Positions 8,387 through 17,384 of a DNA stretch of 64,000 nt are shown piece by piece. The notes beneath the pieces were generated by a model that was not told the origin of the DNA, searched no databases, and saw only the letters and a program-made list of their open reading frames with translations. The position numbers and the translations under genes were made by a program. Within the stretch, counting starts at the first letter, position 1, and each line of letters opens with the position of its first letter. The stretch is from Oscillospiraceae bacterium (GTDB taxonomy: Bacteria; Bacillota; Clostridia; Saccharofermentanales; Saccharofermentanaceae). The stretch lies in NCBI GenBank assembly GCA_900176545.1, contig FWXP01000004.1:124001-188000 (forward strand), in the 5' to 3' direction.

Positions 8387-8885
8387 GATCATGATCTCGA
8401 AGGAAGAGATCGCATCTATGGTTACTCGCGTTGCAGGCGAGATCAACAAGGATTATAAAGACGAAGAACTTGTAGTGATCGGTATCCTCACAGGTGCTTT
8501 TGTATTTACGGCCGATCTTGTAAGAGAGCTCGATATGCCTGTCATCATCGACTTCATGCAGGTCAAGAGCTATCAGGGAACGACTTCCACCGGAACGCTG
8601 ACTATCAAGAGAGATATCAGTACGGATATCAAGGACAAGCATGTATTGATCGTGGAAGATATCATCGACACGGGTAATACGCTCAAGGCTCTCAAGGAAC
8701 TTCTCCTGTCAAGAGGTCCCAAGTCCCTGAAGATCTGTACGGCTTTTGACAAGCCCTCCAGAAGAGTTAACGATCTTACGCCGGATTATAACGGCATAAC
8801 TGTACCCGACGAATTCATAGTAGGCTACGGCCTCGACTTCGACGGAGCGTACAGAAATCTTAAAGAAGTACGTATTGTGAGGTAA
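8373..8885 (+). CDS. hpt: Hypoxanthine phosphoribosyltransferase
   Basis: Purine salvage enzyme that makes IMP or GMP from hypoxanthine or guanine and PRPP. The PRPP-binding loop is VLIVEDIIDTGNTL and the base-contact region YGLDFDGAYRNL lies near the C-terminus. The 170-residue product has the usual length. An in-frame ATG at 8358 exists, but AAGGAAG at 8364 sits five bases before ATG 8373, which is therefore preferred. It overlaps the end of tilS and lies three bases before ftsH, the tilS-hpt-ftsH order known from Bacillus. Confidence 0.94.
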   Translation: MDLSEIMISKEEIASMVTRVAGEINKDYKDEELVVIGILTGAFVFTADLVRELDMPVIIDFMQVKSYQGTTSTGTLTIKRDISTDIKDKHVLIVEDIIDTGNTLKALKELLLSRGPKSLKICTAFDKPSRRVNDLTPDYNGITVPDEFIVGYGLDFDGAYRNLKEVRIVR

Positions 8886-8888
8886 TCG

Positions 8889-10961
8889 ATGGATAATAAT
8901 CCCAATAGAAGCAACAACAGACCGCCAAGGATCTCATCGTCGCTGACTTTTTATGCGGCGCTCCTTCTCATATTGATATTCCTGGCATCCTACCTTGCCA
9001 ACAACGGTGTCATAGGCGGCACACGTGACAAGAAGACTCTTTCGGATGTCATGAGCTATATCGAGGATGAGGACAATACGATCGATACCGTTCAGGTGAA
9101 CGGAACCAGCATCGTCGTAGAGTATAAGGATGAGAGCGGTGATACACATATCATCAATCAGTCTGTTCCTTACGAGTATGTCGATGATCTTATCAACAGA
9201 CTCGACGATGCCAAGGCCAGAGGCCGCATCAAGGACTACGATTATAAGGAGCCCTTCGACTGGAGCATCATCATCAATCTCACATTCGGTATCGGAAGCG
9301 TAGTGCTTCTCGTTGTGCTTCTCATGAACTTCTCCAAGCAGGCTAAGGACGGCGGCGGAGTATTCAGCTTCGGAAGCAACAAGGCAAGACTTACGAATCC
9401 CAATGACATGAAGGTCAAGTTCGACGATGTCGCAGGTTCTCTCGAAGAGAAGGAAGAGCTTTCCGAGATCGTTGATTTCCTTAAGTCACCTAAAAAGTAT
9501 GCGGCTCTCGGAGCCAAGATCCCCAAGGGTGTTCTCCTTCACGGTGCTCCGGGTACCGGTAAGACGCTCCTTGCAAGAGCAGTAGCAGGTGAGGCAGGCG
9601 TTCCTTTCTTCTATATCTCCGGTTCAGACTTCGTTGAGATGCTGGTAGGTGCAGGTGCCGCAAGAGTAAGAAGCCTCTTTGCAGATGCCAAGAAGGCTGC
9701 TCCCTGTGTTATCTTCATCGATGAGATCGATGCCGTAGGACGTAAGAGAGGTGCAGGCTTAGGCGGCGGTAATGACGAGCGTGAGCAGACCTTGAACCAG
9801 ATCCTCGTTGAGATGGACGGCTTCGATACAAATACGAATATCATCGTCCTCGCTGCAACAAACAGAGTAGACGTTCTTGACCCGGCTCTCTTAAGACCCG
9901 GTCGATTCGACAGAAGAGTCATGGTAAATGAGCCTGACGTAGACGAGCGTGAAGCTATCCTTGGTATCCATGCCAAGAACAAGCCCCTTGCTAAGGACGT
10001 AAGCCTTCGTGAGATCGCTCTCTCCACTGCAGGATTTACAGGTGCGGATCTTGCTAACCTCTTAAATGAGGCAGCACTTCTCTCCGCAAGAAGAAATAAG
10101 AAGGAGATCACTCCTCTTGAGATCTCAGATGCTACATTCCGTGTCATGATGGGCCCCGAGAAGAACTCCAAGAAGCTTACGGATAAGGCCAAGAGACTTA
10201 CTTCCTATCACGAGGCAGGTCACGCAGTTATCTTAAGAGCAGTAGCTGATTACCAGAAGGTTGATCGTGTTACTATCATCCCTGCAGGAAGAGCAGGAGG
10301 CTTTACGGCTTATAAGCCTAAGGAAGATCTTGATTATTACACAGAGAAGATGCTCCTTGATTCCATCATGGTATCACTCGGCGGTCGTGCCGCAGAGGAG
10401 ATCTTCTTAGGTGAGATCAGCACAGGCGCGGCTTCCGACCTTCAGCATTGTAACCGTGTAGCTTCCGCCATGATCAAGAAGTACGGTCTGTCCCCGAAGT
10501 TCCGCAATATGGTATTCGGAGACGAGAATGACGAAGTATTCGTAGGCGCTTCATTCGGTCAGGTACAGCCTTACTCCGATGAGACTGCTGCGGAGATCGA
10601 CAAGGAGATCCAGCGCATCATCGACGAGTGCTACGAGAAGACCAAGCAGGTACTTATCGAGAAGAAGAATGTCATGGAAGGTCTTGCTACAAGGCTCATG
10701 GATGTCTTGAAGGTAGACGGTCCCGAGTTCGAGGAGATCTACGAGAAGGATGGTGACCTTACCGACATCATCGCAAGGGATCCTCATACAAAGGAAAAGG
10801 CCGAGACTAAATCTGAGGAGAAGTCCTCTGAGGCTCCTGCTGCGGAGGAGAAGAAGGCTGACGAGTGGTCCATAGATTCCGCTATCAATGAGGCGGTATC
10901 AAAGGATGAGAAGGCCGCTTCCGAAGCACCTTCCTCTGATACTCCCGATAAGACTGAATAA
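8889..10961 (+). CDS. ftsH: ATP-dependent zinc metalloprotease FtsH
   Basis: Membrane-bound AAA+ protease for quality control of membrane and regulatory proteins. A first membrane helix (about 20-37), an exported loop and a second helix (about 126-147) precede the AAA domain with Walker A GAPGTGKT (219-226) and Walker B FIDEID. The zinc protease motif is HEAGH at 441-445. The last 60 residues are a charged Glu/Lys/Ala-rich tail that is probably disordered. It is the last gene of the tilS-hpt-ftsH group and is followed by a terminator. Confidence 0.97.
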   Translation: MDNNPNRSNNRPPRISSSLTFYAALLLILIFLASYLANNGVIGGTRDKKTLSDVMSYIEDEDNTIDTVQVNGTSIVVEYKDESGDTHIINQSVPYEYVDDLINRLDDAKARGRIKDYDYKEPFDWSIIINLTFGIGSVVLLVVLLMNFSKQAKDGGGVFSFGSNKARLTNPNDMKVKFDDVAGSLEEKEELSEIVDFLKSPKKYAALGAKIPKGVLLHGAPGTGKTLLARAVAGEAGVPFFYISGSDFVEMLVGAGAARVRSLFADAKKAAPCVIFIDEIDAVGRKRGAGLGGGNDEREQTLNQILVEMDGFDTNTNIIVLAATNRVDVLDPALLRPGRFDRRVMVNEPDVDEREAILGIHAKNKPLAKDVSLREIALSTAGFTGADLANLLNEAALLSARRNKKEITPLEISDATFRVMMGPEKNSKKLTDKAKRLTSYHEAGHAVILRAVADYQKVDRVTIIPAGRAGGFTAYKPKEDLDYYTEKMLLDSIMVSLGGRAAEEIFLGEISTGAASDLQHCNRVASAMIKKYGLSPKFRNMVFGDENDEVFVGASFGQVQPYSDETAAEIDKEIQRIIDECYEKTKQVLIEKKNVMEGLATRLMDVLKVDGPEFEEIYEKDGDLTDIIARDPHTKEKAETKSEEKSSEAPAAEEKKADEWSIDSAINEAVSKDEKAASEAPSSDTPDKTE

Positions 10962-10986
10962 GGTCATCACACAATAAGGATTTCAG

Positions 10987-11014
10987 ACTGCCTCCGATCT
11001 TCGGAGGCAGTTTT
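10987..11014 (+). terminator. Intrinsic terminator after ftsH
   Basis: Eleven-base-pair perfect stem ACTGCCTCCGA/TCGGAGGCAGT with a three-base loop, followed by TTTT. Confidence 0.9.
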
Positions 11015-11024
11015 GGTATCTTCA

Positions 11025-11050
11025 TGCAACCTCTCCTAATGAGCTGCGTC
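11025..11050 (+). promoter_or_regulatory. ECF-type promoter before the 11088 lipoprotein
   Basis: TGCAAC (11025-11030) and CGTC (11047-11050) are separated by exactly 16 bp, a layout typical of extracytoplasmic-function sigma factors. The same boxes with the same spacing lie at 25712-25737 before another lipoprotein gene, with shared flanks (TTCATGCAACCT and CGTCTT). No sigma-A consensus is seen here. Confidence 0.55.
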
Positions 11051-11087
11051 TTATATGGTGCAGATAAAAACAAAGGAGATAGATAAC

Positions 11088-12701
11088 ATGAATAAGAAGA
11101 TACCTGCCTTATTACTTACCGGAGCCATGATCCTTACCATGACAGCCTGTCAGGATGACGGGGGAAGTAGCAGGAGGCACCGTGACGAAGACTCGAAGGA
11201 GACTACTGAAGAAACGACGGAGGAGACAACAACCGAGACCGATGCTGGTGATGCACTTCCGACTGTTATAGTAAGTGACATATCATTTGAGACCTGGACA
11301 CCTCCTTACGATTCGGATTTCGTTCCTTCTGATGATTACGGATACCTGATGCCGTACACGGAGAGCCGCACCCCCTGGCCCAATCAGGAGATGTGGGAGG
11401 ATAAGCATATTTTCCAGATGGGATTTGTCGATGAGGGCGGCAACCCTGTAGGAGAAGCAATATTCAACACCATAAGCGCTCTTGAGGGAACGAACTTCTA
11501 CCTGGTAGGACAGCTCGATGAGAATATGAAATGGCACTACGGCCTTATGACCCTTGACGGAAGCATCTATACAGGCCTTATCTACGACGGTTATTACCAA
11601 GTGCCCGACAATAGTGTCTCGGAGGCAGGCTGTGTCTATATGTCCGGATATGATGACGGAATCCTGCATGTAGATGAATTTGACTTTGAGATGAATACCA
11701 TTATCGAAGACAGATCTATCGTACTGGATACGGATCAGCTGCAAGGATACAGCTCTTCTTGCTTACTCTGCGTAGAGAAGGTATATGACGATGACAGGGC
11801 GGTAGTAATGCTCTGGCAGGACGAGATAGGACCTGTCGGTGATTACCTTATCGACACCACGACAGGCGAGGTCTTGGCAACATTTACGGAGTGGAGCAGG
11901 CCCATCTTCACGAACACCATGATCATCAGCCGCGAGACGATGGGTGATATCGTGATCTGCGATCTTGACGGCAATGACATCACGGGAGACTGTGTAGCGG
12001 CTTATGCCCTCAGTGAAGACAGGGTCGTTATCTTTACCAATGATACCGTAGGCATACTGGATAATGACGGCAATGTGATCTGTTCCATGGAGATGCGCGA
12101 TCACTACGATCAATATGTATCCTCGGGTAGGATCCTTATAGGTACCAATAACGGCGTCGAAGTCTACGATCAGGACCTGAACCTTATCACTGTCGGAGAT
12201 GTAAGCCTTAACTACGGACTTACCGTGGATGATTTTACTCACTTTACAGATGATGAAGTAGTATTTGTCGACTGGAGTGGTGAGAGGATCATCGACCTGG
12301 AGTCGGGTACCCTGGCCATCTATAATGATGAATACGATTACTGGAGATACAGCGGATTTATCGTAGGTTCCGATCAGTTCGATTCCGAATTCACCATCTT
12401 CGATGCGGATCTTAATAGCGTCCTTGAAGGTGAGGGAGATGCTACGATAGTAGAGGATATGGTGACAGAGGATATCTATCTCGTAGTAGTCACGACTGAT
12501 CCTGATTCCTTGGACGCAATCACTACGGTATACAGGTTGACATCAGGTGAAGCTGAGCTCATGTATGAGACAGAAGGTGAGGTCAACGGTTACAGCGCCA
12601 TGTTCATCGAAGGTACGATGGATGCTTCCGTCTTCGGAACGACTATCGTTGTCAGCCCGGATGGAGAAGTCATCTTCTCCTGTGAGATCACGGGTCAGTA
12701 A
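11088..12701 (+). CDS. Lipoprotein with WG-like repeats
   Basis: Predicted membrane-anchored lipoprotein of 537 residues. The signal peptide is MNKKIPALLLTGAMILTMTAC, with the lipobox Cys at residue 21, followed by an acidic/Thr linker (ETTEETTEETTTET). The remainder contains loosely repeated units such as GFVDEGGNPVG and YGLMTLDGSIYTG that resemble degenerate WG (KWGFID-type) repeats, suggesting a beta-rich surface domain; substrate unknown. The start at 11088 is chosen over an in-frame ATG at 11055 because AAAGGAG lies just upstream and the signal peptide then starts correctly. Its stop overlaps that of the convergent ABC ATPase gene by seven bases. Confidence 0.8.
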   Translation: MNKKIPALLLTGAMILTMTACQDDGGSSRRHRDEDSKETTEETTEETTTETDAGDALPTVIVSDISFETWTPPYDSDFVPSDDYGYLMPYTESRTPWPNQEMWEDKHIFQMGFVDEGGNPVGEAIFNTISALEGTNFYLVGQLDENMKWHYGLMTLDGSIYTGLIYDGYYQVPDNSVSEAGCVYMSGYDDGILHVDEFDFEMNTIIEDRSIVLDTDQLQGYSSSCLLCVEKVYDDDRAVVMLWQDEIGPVGDYLIDTTTGEVLATFTEWSRPIFTNTMIISRETMGDIVICDLDGNDITGDCVAAYALSEDRVVIFTNDTVGILDNDGNVICSMEMRDHYDQYVSSGRILIGTNNGVEVYDQDLNLITVGDVSLNYGLTVDDFTHFTDDEVVFVDWSGERIIDLESGTLAIYNDEYDYWRYSGFIVGSDQFDSEFTIFDADLNSVLEGEGDATIVEDMVTEDIYLVVVTTDPDSLDAITTVYRLTSGEAELMYETEGEVNGYSAMFIEGTMDASVFGTTIVVSPDGEVIFSCEITGQ

Positions 12702-13447
12702 CCTGCGAGGAAAGCCTTCGTCCTCTCATTGGAAGGGTTATTGATGACGGCGGCGGCCGGTCCTTCTTCTACGATAACGCCCCCGTCCATGAAGACGATC
12801 GTGTCCGCCACGTCCCTTGCAAAGCTCATTTCGTGAGTAACTATAACCATAGTCATGTTCTCTTCGGCGAGTTCTCTTATTACGCGAAGTACTCCGGCAG
12901 TAAGCTCGGGGTCCAGTGCGGATGTGGGCTCGTCGAAGAATATTATCTCGGGATTCGTGGCGAGGGCCCTGGCGATGCTGACTCTCTGCTGCTGACCTCC
13001 TGAGAGGTTGCAGGGGTACGCGTCTGCCTTGTCGGGCATGCCCATCTTAAGAAGAAGGTCATCGCATACTTGGTCGGCTTCTTCGCGGGACTTGCCGTGA
13101 ACGTGTATAAGAGCTTCCGTTATATTTCTTCTTACCGAGAAGTGCGGGAAGAGATTGAAGTTCTGGAAGACAAGACCGAACTTGCCCCTAATCTCCGCAA
13201 GTTCCTTCTTACCGCAGTATTCTGCCTTTTCGCCCACAGTAGAGCAAAGGCTCATGCCGCCTATCTCTATGCTGCCCTTGTCTATCGTCTCCAGAGTAGT
13301 AGCACAGCGAAGGAGGGTAGACTTACCTCCGCCTGAAGGGCCTATGACGGCTACGACCTCGCCTTTTGCTACTGAGAGGTCTATGCCCTTCAATACCTTA
13401 AGGTCACCGAAGGATTTGTGTATGCCTTTCATCTCAAGTACATTCAT
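12695..13447 (-). CDS. Amino-acid ABC transporter ATP-binding protein
   Basis: Cytoplasmic ATPase of a polar amino acid importer of the GlnQ/ArtP family. Walker A is GPSGGGKS, the signature LSGGQQQRVSIARAL, and Walker B IIFFDEPTSALDPE. The 250-residue length is typical. GGAGG lies eight bases before its ATG, and it starts 15 bp after the permease stop on the same strand, so the two form a small operon. The matching binding protein is probably the gene at 17385-18158, separated by the ECF/ABC-2 unit. Confidence 0.93.
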   Translation of the reverse strand: MNVLEMKGIHKSFGDLKVLKGIDLSVAKGEVVAVIGPSGGGKSTLLRCATTLETIDKGSIEIGGMSLCSTVGEKAEYCGKKELAEIRGKFGLVFQNFNLFPHFSVRRNITEALIHVHGKSREEADQVCDDLLLKMGMPDKADAYPCNLSGGQQQRVSIARALATNPEIIFFDEPTSALDPELTAGVLRVIRELAEENMTMVIVTHEMSFARDVADTIVFMDGGVIVEEGPAAAVINNPSNERTKAFLAGY

Positions 13448-13462
13448 TTATATATCCTCCGA

Positions 13463-14134
13463 TCACGAGTAGTAGTTCATTTTCTTCTCGGCGCGATTCA
13501 TCAGGATCTCGATAACGCCGTTCATTACGTAGTAGAATACGCCTGCCGCGATAAAGGGCATGACGGATACCTGTGACGATGCAAGGTTCTTGGCTGCAGT
13601 GAACATCTCGGTGACGGATAATACCTGCGCAAGGGATGTATCCTTGACGAGGGTTATGACCTCATTGGTAACGGAGGGGAGGACCCTCTTTACCACCTGG
13701 GGAAGGATTATCCTGAAGTATGTCTGAGACTTGGAAAATCCCAATACCTGTGCGGCTTCGTACTGACCCTGAGGCATGGACTGTATGCCGCCTCTGAATA
13801 TCTCTGCGAAATAAGCTGCGTAGTTAAGGGTAAATCCTATTATGGTAGCAACGAAACGATAATCCAGGCTTCCTACAGCCAAGTCTCTTAAGTTGATCTT
13901 AAAGACATAGTAGGGAGCGAAATATACCAGCAGCAGCTGGAGCATGAGGGGAGTGCCTCGCATTATGGATATGTATACACGTACGAGAGTAGATACGAGC
14001 CTGTTCTTTGCCATCCTGCCCCTGGCGATAAGAAGACCTAAGGGGATAGAGAACAGCAGCGTCAGTATGAATATGCCCAGCGTGAACTTAAGTCCGGATA
14101 AGAGCTGTTGGATCGTAGATAAGATCGTGTCCAT
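13463..14134 (-). CDS. Amino-acid ABC transporter permease
   Basis: Inner-membrane permease of the HisM/GlnP type, 223 residues. It has about five membrane helices and the conserved EAA loop region (QYEAAQVLGFSKSQTYFRIILPQVVKRVLPS) that docks the ATPase. The N-terminus LLSGLKFTLGIFILTLLFSIPLG is characteristic. It precedes the ATPase gene on the minus strand and appears to have its own promoter (14169-14174), separate from the ABC-2 unit upstream. Confidence 0.93.
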   Translation of the reverse strand: MDTILSTIQQLLSGLKFTLGIFILTLLFSIPLGLLIARGRMAKNRLVSTLVRVYISIMRGTPLMLQLLLVYFAPYYVFKINLRDLAVGSLDYRFVATIIGFTLNYAAYFAEIFRGGIQSMPQGQYEAAQVLGFSKSQTYFRIILPQVVKRVLPSVTNEVITLVKDTSLAQVLSVTEMFTAAKNLASSQVSVMPFIAAGVFYYVMNGVIEILMNRAEKKMNYYS

Positions 14135-14168
14135 GAGATTGCCGCCTTCAAGGATTGATAACAGGCTG

Positions 14169-14174
14169 ATTATA
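14169..14174 (-). promoter_or_regulatory. -10 box for the amino-acid permease-ATPase operon
   Basis: On the minus strand the sequence reads TGTTATAAT, an extended -10 element, about 35 bp before the permease start and just after the terminator of the ABC-2 unit. No convincing -35 box is seen; that position overlaps the terminator. Confidence 0.5.
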
Positions 14175-14180
14175 ACATAT

Positions 14181-14205
14181 AAAAGCTCCCCCTTGCGGAG
14201 GAGCT
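14181..14205 (-). terminator. Terminator after the ABC-2 permease
   Basis: On the minus strand, AGCTCC (14200-14205) pairs with GGAGCT (14184-14189), followed by a short T-rich run. It separates the ECF/ABC-2 unit from the amino-acid permease gene. Confidence 0.7.
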
Positions 14206-14212
14206 GTATGTA

Positions 14213-15379
14213 TCAGTTGGCTTTTATCTCATGCTTTTTGTAGAAGACATAACCCAGTGTGACAAGAAGTGCCGTCAGGACTATGTATATGACGGGCGCT
14301 GCCTGATAGCAGGTGAAGTATCCGCCTAGGTGTATGAGCCTGTACTCGTAGACCATCCTGGAGGACACGAGGGCTCCGGGAAGAAGATTAAGCGCCTGGG
14401 AGAGGAACCTGAATTTCAAAGGTACCGACATGGCTCCGAAGTAAAGTCCTAAATACGCTGCTATGACAAGTGCCATGGAAGCCACTGCATTTCGCGTAAG
14501 GTTAGAGATAAGAAGTGCAAATGCAGTCGTTAGAACGGCTCCCGTAAGAAGGATAACAAGAAGTATACCTGCTACCTGCCACATATTAAGAGCACATGCG
14601 GCGAAAGGACGTGACAGCTGGATAGCAGCATCCATGCCCCTGAATCCGAATCGTATGCCGACGACTGCAAAGAAGGATGCAAGCAGCGCCGTAAGTGACA
14701 TGAGGATATAGCTCATGCCGGCTGCCATCTTGGCAAAATACAGCTCCTTCGTGCCGTTTATCGTGGACCTTATCATGGGGTCAGTCTTTCTCTGCGTCTC
14801 CATGGCAAATACGGAAGAGAGGCTTGCCGCCGTCAGCATTATGAGCATCAGCATATGGTTGGAGATACCTTCGAATATAGCCGCGGAGATATTATCCGAT
14901 CTGTAAGCGAAAGGCTTCGTTATCTTATCTTCCTGCTCTTTCCAGTAATCGCGCTCTTCCTGCGTGAGTCCCATCTCATCGTGTGCTTCCTCGATGGATG
15001 CGGTCCTTTCTTCGTAGATCATGTCTCCGTCAATGTCATCGAATACTCTTCCGTATCCCATGACATCCTGCACCCATTCGGATAATCCTTCGTATCCTTC
15101 ATCCTCGGGATCTTCGATGTTACCGGCTTCGTCCGTCTTATCCATGAGCTCTGCCATGAGCTCGTCATCTATCTGCCTGTCGTTTATTACGGAGTTCATG
15201 TTGGCATCCAGATGCTTAGTGCCTTCGTATCCTCCGGTCACCTCGAAGTTGGCCTGTACGAGTCCCGTGAAGAGGAGTACCAGGAATGTCACGATGGCTA
15301 CGATGTTTCTCGTTATCTTTCTAAGTTCGAACTTATATAATGTCCAAAAACAGTTTTCCTTTTTCATGTCTTTATTCAT
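14213..15379 (-). CDS. ABC-2 type transporter permease
   Basis: Integral membrane subunit of an ABC-2 type exporter, 388 residues. One helix lies near residues 20-45, then comes a large hydrophilic acidic extracytoplasmic loop (about 50-165), then about five helices. This is the layout of ABC-2 membrane domains with a long first loop. It follows the ATPase gene by six bases. The start is uncertain: ATG 15379 lies directly on its AAGGG site, while ATG 15367 gives a spacing of about 12. The exported substrate cannot be read from the sequence. Confidence 0.82.
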   Translation of the reverse strand: MNKDMKKENCFWTLYKFELRKITRNIVAIVTFLVLLFTGLVQANFEVTGGYEGTKHLDANMNSVINDRQIDDELMAELMDKTDEAGNIEDPEDEGYEGLSEWVQDVMGYGRVFDDIDGDMIYEERTASIEEAHDEMGLTQEERDYWKEQEDKITKPFAYRSDNISAAIFEGISNHMLMLIMLTAASLSSVFAMETQRKTDPMIRSTINGTKELYFAKMAAGMSYILMSLTALLASFFAVVGIRFGFRGMDAAIQLSRPFAACALNMWQVAGILLVILLTGAVLTTAFALLISNLTRNAVASMALVIAAYLGLYFGAMSVPLKFRFLSQALNLLPGALVSSRMVYEYRLIHLGGYFTCYQAAPVIYIVLTALLVTLGYVFYKKHEIKAN

Positions 15380-15385
15380 CCCTTA

Positions 15386-16075
15386 TCATTCAAATTCCTT
15401 GAGGTAGAACTCTTCAAGGCTTCCGTTCTCCTCGGTCCACTTGCCGTCCCAGATTATCCTTCCGGATCTCATCATGATCAGACGGTCGGCGATATTCTCT
15501 ATATCGGATACGATGTGGGTGGAAAGAAGCACGATGGACTCTTTGCCCAGTTCTTCTATAAGGTTCCTGAAGCGTACCCTTTCCTTGGGGTCGAGTCCTG
15601 CCGTAGGCTCGTCCAGGATAAGGACTTCGGGGCGGTTTATAAGAGCCTGGGCGATGCCGAGCCTCTGCTTCATGCCGCCGGAGTATTTACGTACCTTCTT
15701 ATTGGCCACATCCTCGAGGACCACCATCTTGAGAAGCTCGGATGTCCTTACCTTGGCATCCTTCTTGGAGAGTCCCTTGAGGGCACAGAAGTACATAAGG
15801 AATTCCTTTCCCGTGAACTCCGGGTAGTATCCGAAGTCCTGAGGAAGGAAGCCCAGGATATTCCTGTATTCCTCGCTCTTTACTTCCTTGCCGTCGTAGG
15901 TGATCTCGCCGCTCGTGGGGGAGAGTATACCCGTAATCATCCTCATAAGAGTTGTCTTGCCGGCACCGTTGGCGCCGAGAAGTCCCGTTACACCGGGCTT
16001 TAACGTAAAAGATAATCTGTCTACCGCTATCTTATTGTCATATTGCTTGGTAAGCCTGTCTGCGACTAGTTCCAT
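15386..16075 (-). CDS. ABC-2 type transporter ATP-binding protein
   Basis: ATPase partner of the adjacent membrane proteins, 229 residues starting MELVADRLTKQYDNK. Walker A is GANGAGKT, the signature YSGGMKQRLGIAQAL, Walker B VLILDEPTAGLDPKER. An upstream in-frame extension of 70 residues is rejected: it reads like an antisense frame of the previous gene, and GGAGG lies seven bases before ATG 16075. It overlaps the preceding membrane-protein gene by 10 bp. Confidence 0.92.
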   Translation of the reverse strand: MELVADRLTKQYDNKIAVDRLSFTLKPGVTGLLGANGAGKTTLMRMITGILSPTSGEITYDGKEVKSEEYRNILGFLPQDFGYYPEFTGKEFLMYFCALKGLSKKDAKVRTSELLKMVVLEDVANKKVRKYSGGMKQRLGIAQALINRPEVLILDEPTAGLDPKERVRFRNLIEELGKESIVLLSTHIVSDIENIADRLIMMRSGRIIWDGKWTEENGSLEEFYLKEFE

Positions 16076-16782
16076 GCATATTCCTCCGATCTCATTGTCT
16101 TTTTGAGTTCGTATATCTCCAGGACGATAAGTGCTGCCATTATAAGCATCAGCGTTCCGGGAGCCGTTCCCGCGGAGATATTCGAGTGGAGCATCATCCT
16201 GAAGGTGCCGAAGACCAAAAATGCGATCACGAGACAGCAGTAGCCGTTCTCTCTTCCGAACCTGGTCCTCTCGACCTCCATGCATAGTATGCTCGTTACT
16301 GTATAGGGGATAAGGAGCATGGCTGCCACCGTGGTGATATCAGAGGCAGCTGACGGAAACAGGAAGATCGACGATACGAGCATCGTTATAAGATGCGAAG
16401 CGCCGATAAGTGCCGTCTTGGCAAATAGCGCTCCCTTAGCCGATATCAAAGTCACGCTCTCTAATTCCTTCATGCCGTGCATATCGGCACGAAGCGCTTC
16501 CAGCATGCCGAGCCCTGCCAGGAAAGGCATGAGGTCCGATACCGCGGTCAGTCTGTCAAAAGACAGATCGATCGTTACCGTGAGCGATAATATGAGTATC
16601 AGAAGTGAGGCGAGCCAGACCCGCTTCCTTATATATCGGAACTGTATGAGAAGTATCCTTATAAAGCTCATCCGGTTCGTATCCTGACGCTTGCGGATCT
16701 CTCTTAAGAATCGGTCCTTGGACTTGGCATCAGGGGTGCCCGCTGAGCTTTGAAGTAATTCCCTTATATCCTGATCTCTCAT
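16066..16782 (-). CDS. Membrane protein of the ECF/ABC-2 unit
   Basis: A 238-residue protein with a soluble N-terminus of about 45 residues and about six membrane helices. Its gene overlaps the sigma-factor gene by four bases (ATGA) with AAAGGAG upstream. By position it could be an anti-sigma-like sensor or a second permease subunit; I see no zinc-binding HxxxCxxC motif of classical anti-sigma factors. The hydrophobic profile resembles ABC-2 permeases of the ECF-linked type. Confidence 0.72.
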   Translation of the reverse strand: MRDQDIRELLQSSAGTPDAKSKDRFLREIRKRQDTNRMSFIRILLIQFRYIRKRVWLASLLILILSLTVTIDLSFDRLTAVSDLMPFLAGLGMLEALRADMHGMKELESVTLISAKGALFAKTALIGASHLITMLVSSIFLFPSAASDITTVAAMLLIPYTVTSILCMEVERTRFGRENGYCCLVIAFLVFGTFRMMLHSNISAGTAPGTLMLIMAALIVLEIYELKKTMRSEEYAWN

Positions 16783-17225
16783 ATCGTCTCCTTTCCAAGA
16801 GCTTTTGTAAGTCTGCTCTTTGCTTCCTTGAGCCTTCGGTATACCGCGAATCTCGATATCCCCGTAAGCCTGCTTATCTCCTTTATCGGTTCGTCGTTGG
16901 CGTATCGGAGGATAAGAAGTTCTCTATCCTCCTCTGAGAGCTTCTCGAGTGCCTGCCGGACCTCAAGGCTCTTTACCAGCGAATCTGCCGAGTTGTCGGG
17001 AAGGTCCGGTACCTCTTCCGAGTCGAGGGATACGGGCTTTATACGACGATACTCATCTATACAAAGGTTCTTTGCTATAGTGTAGAGATATCGCTCGGGT
17101 TCATTGCCTGAGGAGCCTAGGAACCTTAGGAATGCTTCCTGAGTGAGATCTTCCGCGATCGATCTGTCATGAACTCTGTAATAGATATATCTGTATATCT
17201 TGTCGTAATAAGTCTCTATATCCAT
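16779..17225 (-). CDS. ECF-type RNA polymerase sigma factor
   Basis: Small sigma-70 family factor of 148 residues. Region 2 covers about 4-62 (YYDKIYRYIYYRV, AEDLTQEAFLRF, YTIAKNLCIDEYRR) and region 4 about 88-145 (LSEEDRELLILRYANDEPIKEISRLTG with a helix-turn-helix to RRLKEAKSRL). It heads a four-gene minus-strand operon with a membrane protein and an ABC-2 exporter, a known arrangement in which the factor controls the exporter. The nearest GGAGG is 21 bases before the ATG, unusually far; a weaker AGAGG is closer. Confidence 0.9.
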   Translation of the reverse strand: MDIETYYDKIYRYIYYRVHDRSIAEDLTQEAFLRFLGSSGNEPERYLYTIAKNLCIDEYRRIKPVSLDSEEVPDLPDNSADSLVKSLEVRQALEKLSEEDRELLILRYANDEPIKEISRLTGISRFAVYRRLKEAKSRLTKALGKETI

Positions 17226-17264
17226 ATTGACGGTAAGTACCTCTGACCTCCTTTCATAATGTTT

Positions 17265-17290
17265 GACGTATGAGCCGTACGAAATGTGCG
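17265..17290 (-). promoter_or_regulatory. Possible autoregulated ECF promoter of the sigma-factor operon
   Basis: On the minus strand CGCACA (17285-17290) and CGTC (17265-17268) are 16 bp apart, matching the TGCAAC-16-CGTC layout at 11025 and 25712 (four of six in the first box). ECF factors commonly drive their own operon; this is inference from a weak match. Confidence 0.35.
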
Positions 17291-17332
17291 GACTTTTTGA
17301 AAAAACTTCAAAAAAGTTCTTTAAGGCATAAG

Positions 17333-17360
17333 AAAAGGCCTGCCGTATAAGGGGCAGACC
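17333..17360 (-). terminator. Terminator after the amino-acid-binding protein gene
   Basis: On the minus strand GGTCTGCC (17353-17360) pairs with GGCAGGCC (17337-17344, one wobble), followed by TTTT. It isolates the binding-protein gene from the sigma-factor operon. Confidence 0.8.
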
Positions 17361-17384
17361 CTTTCTGAAAGTATTCTTTATATC

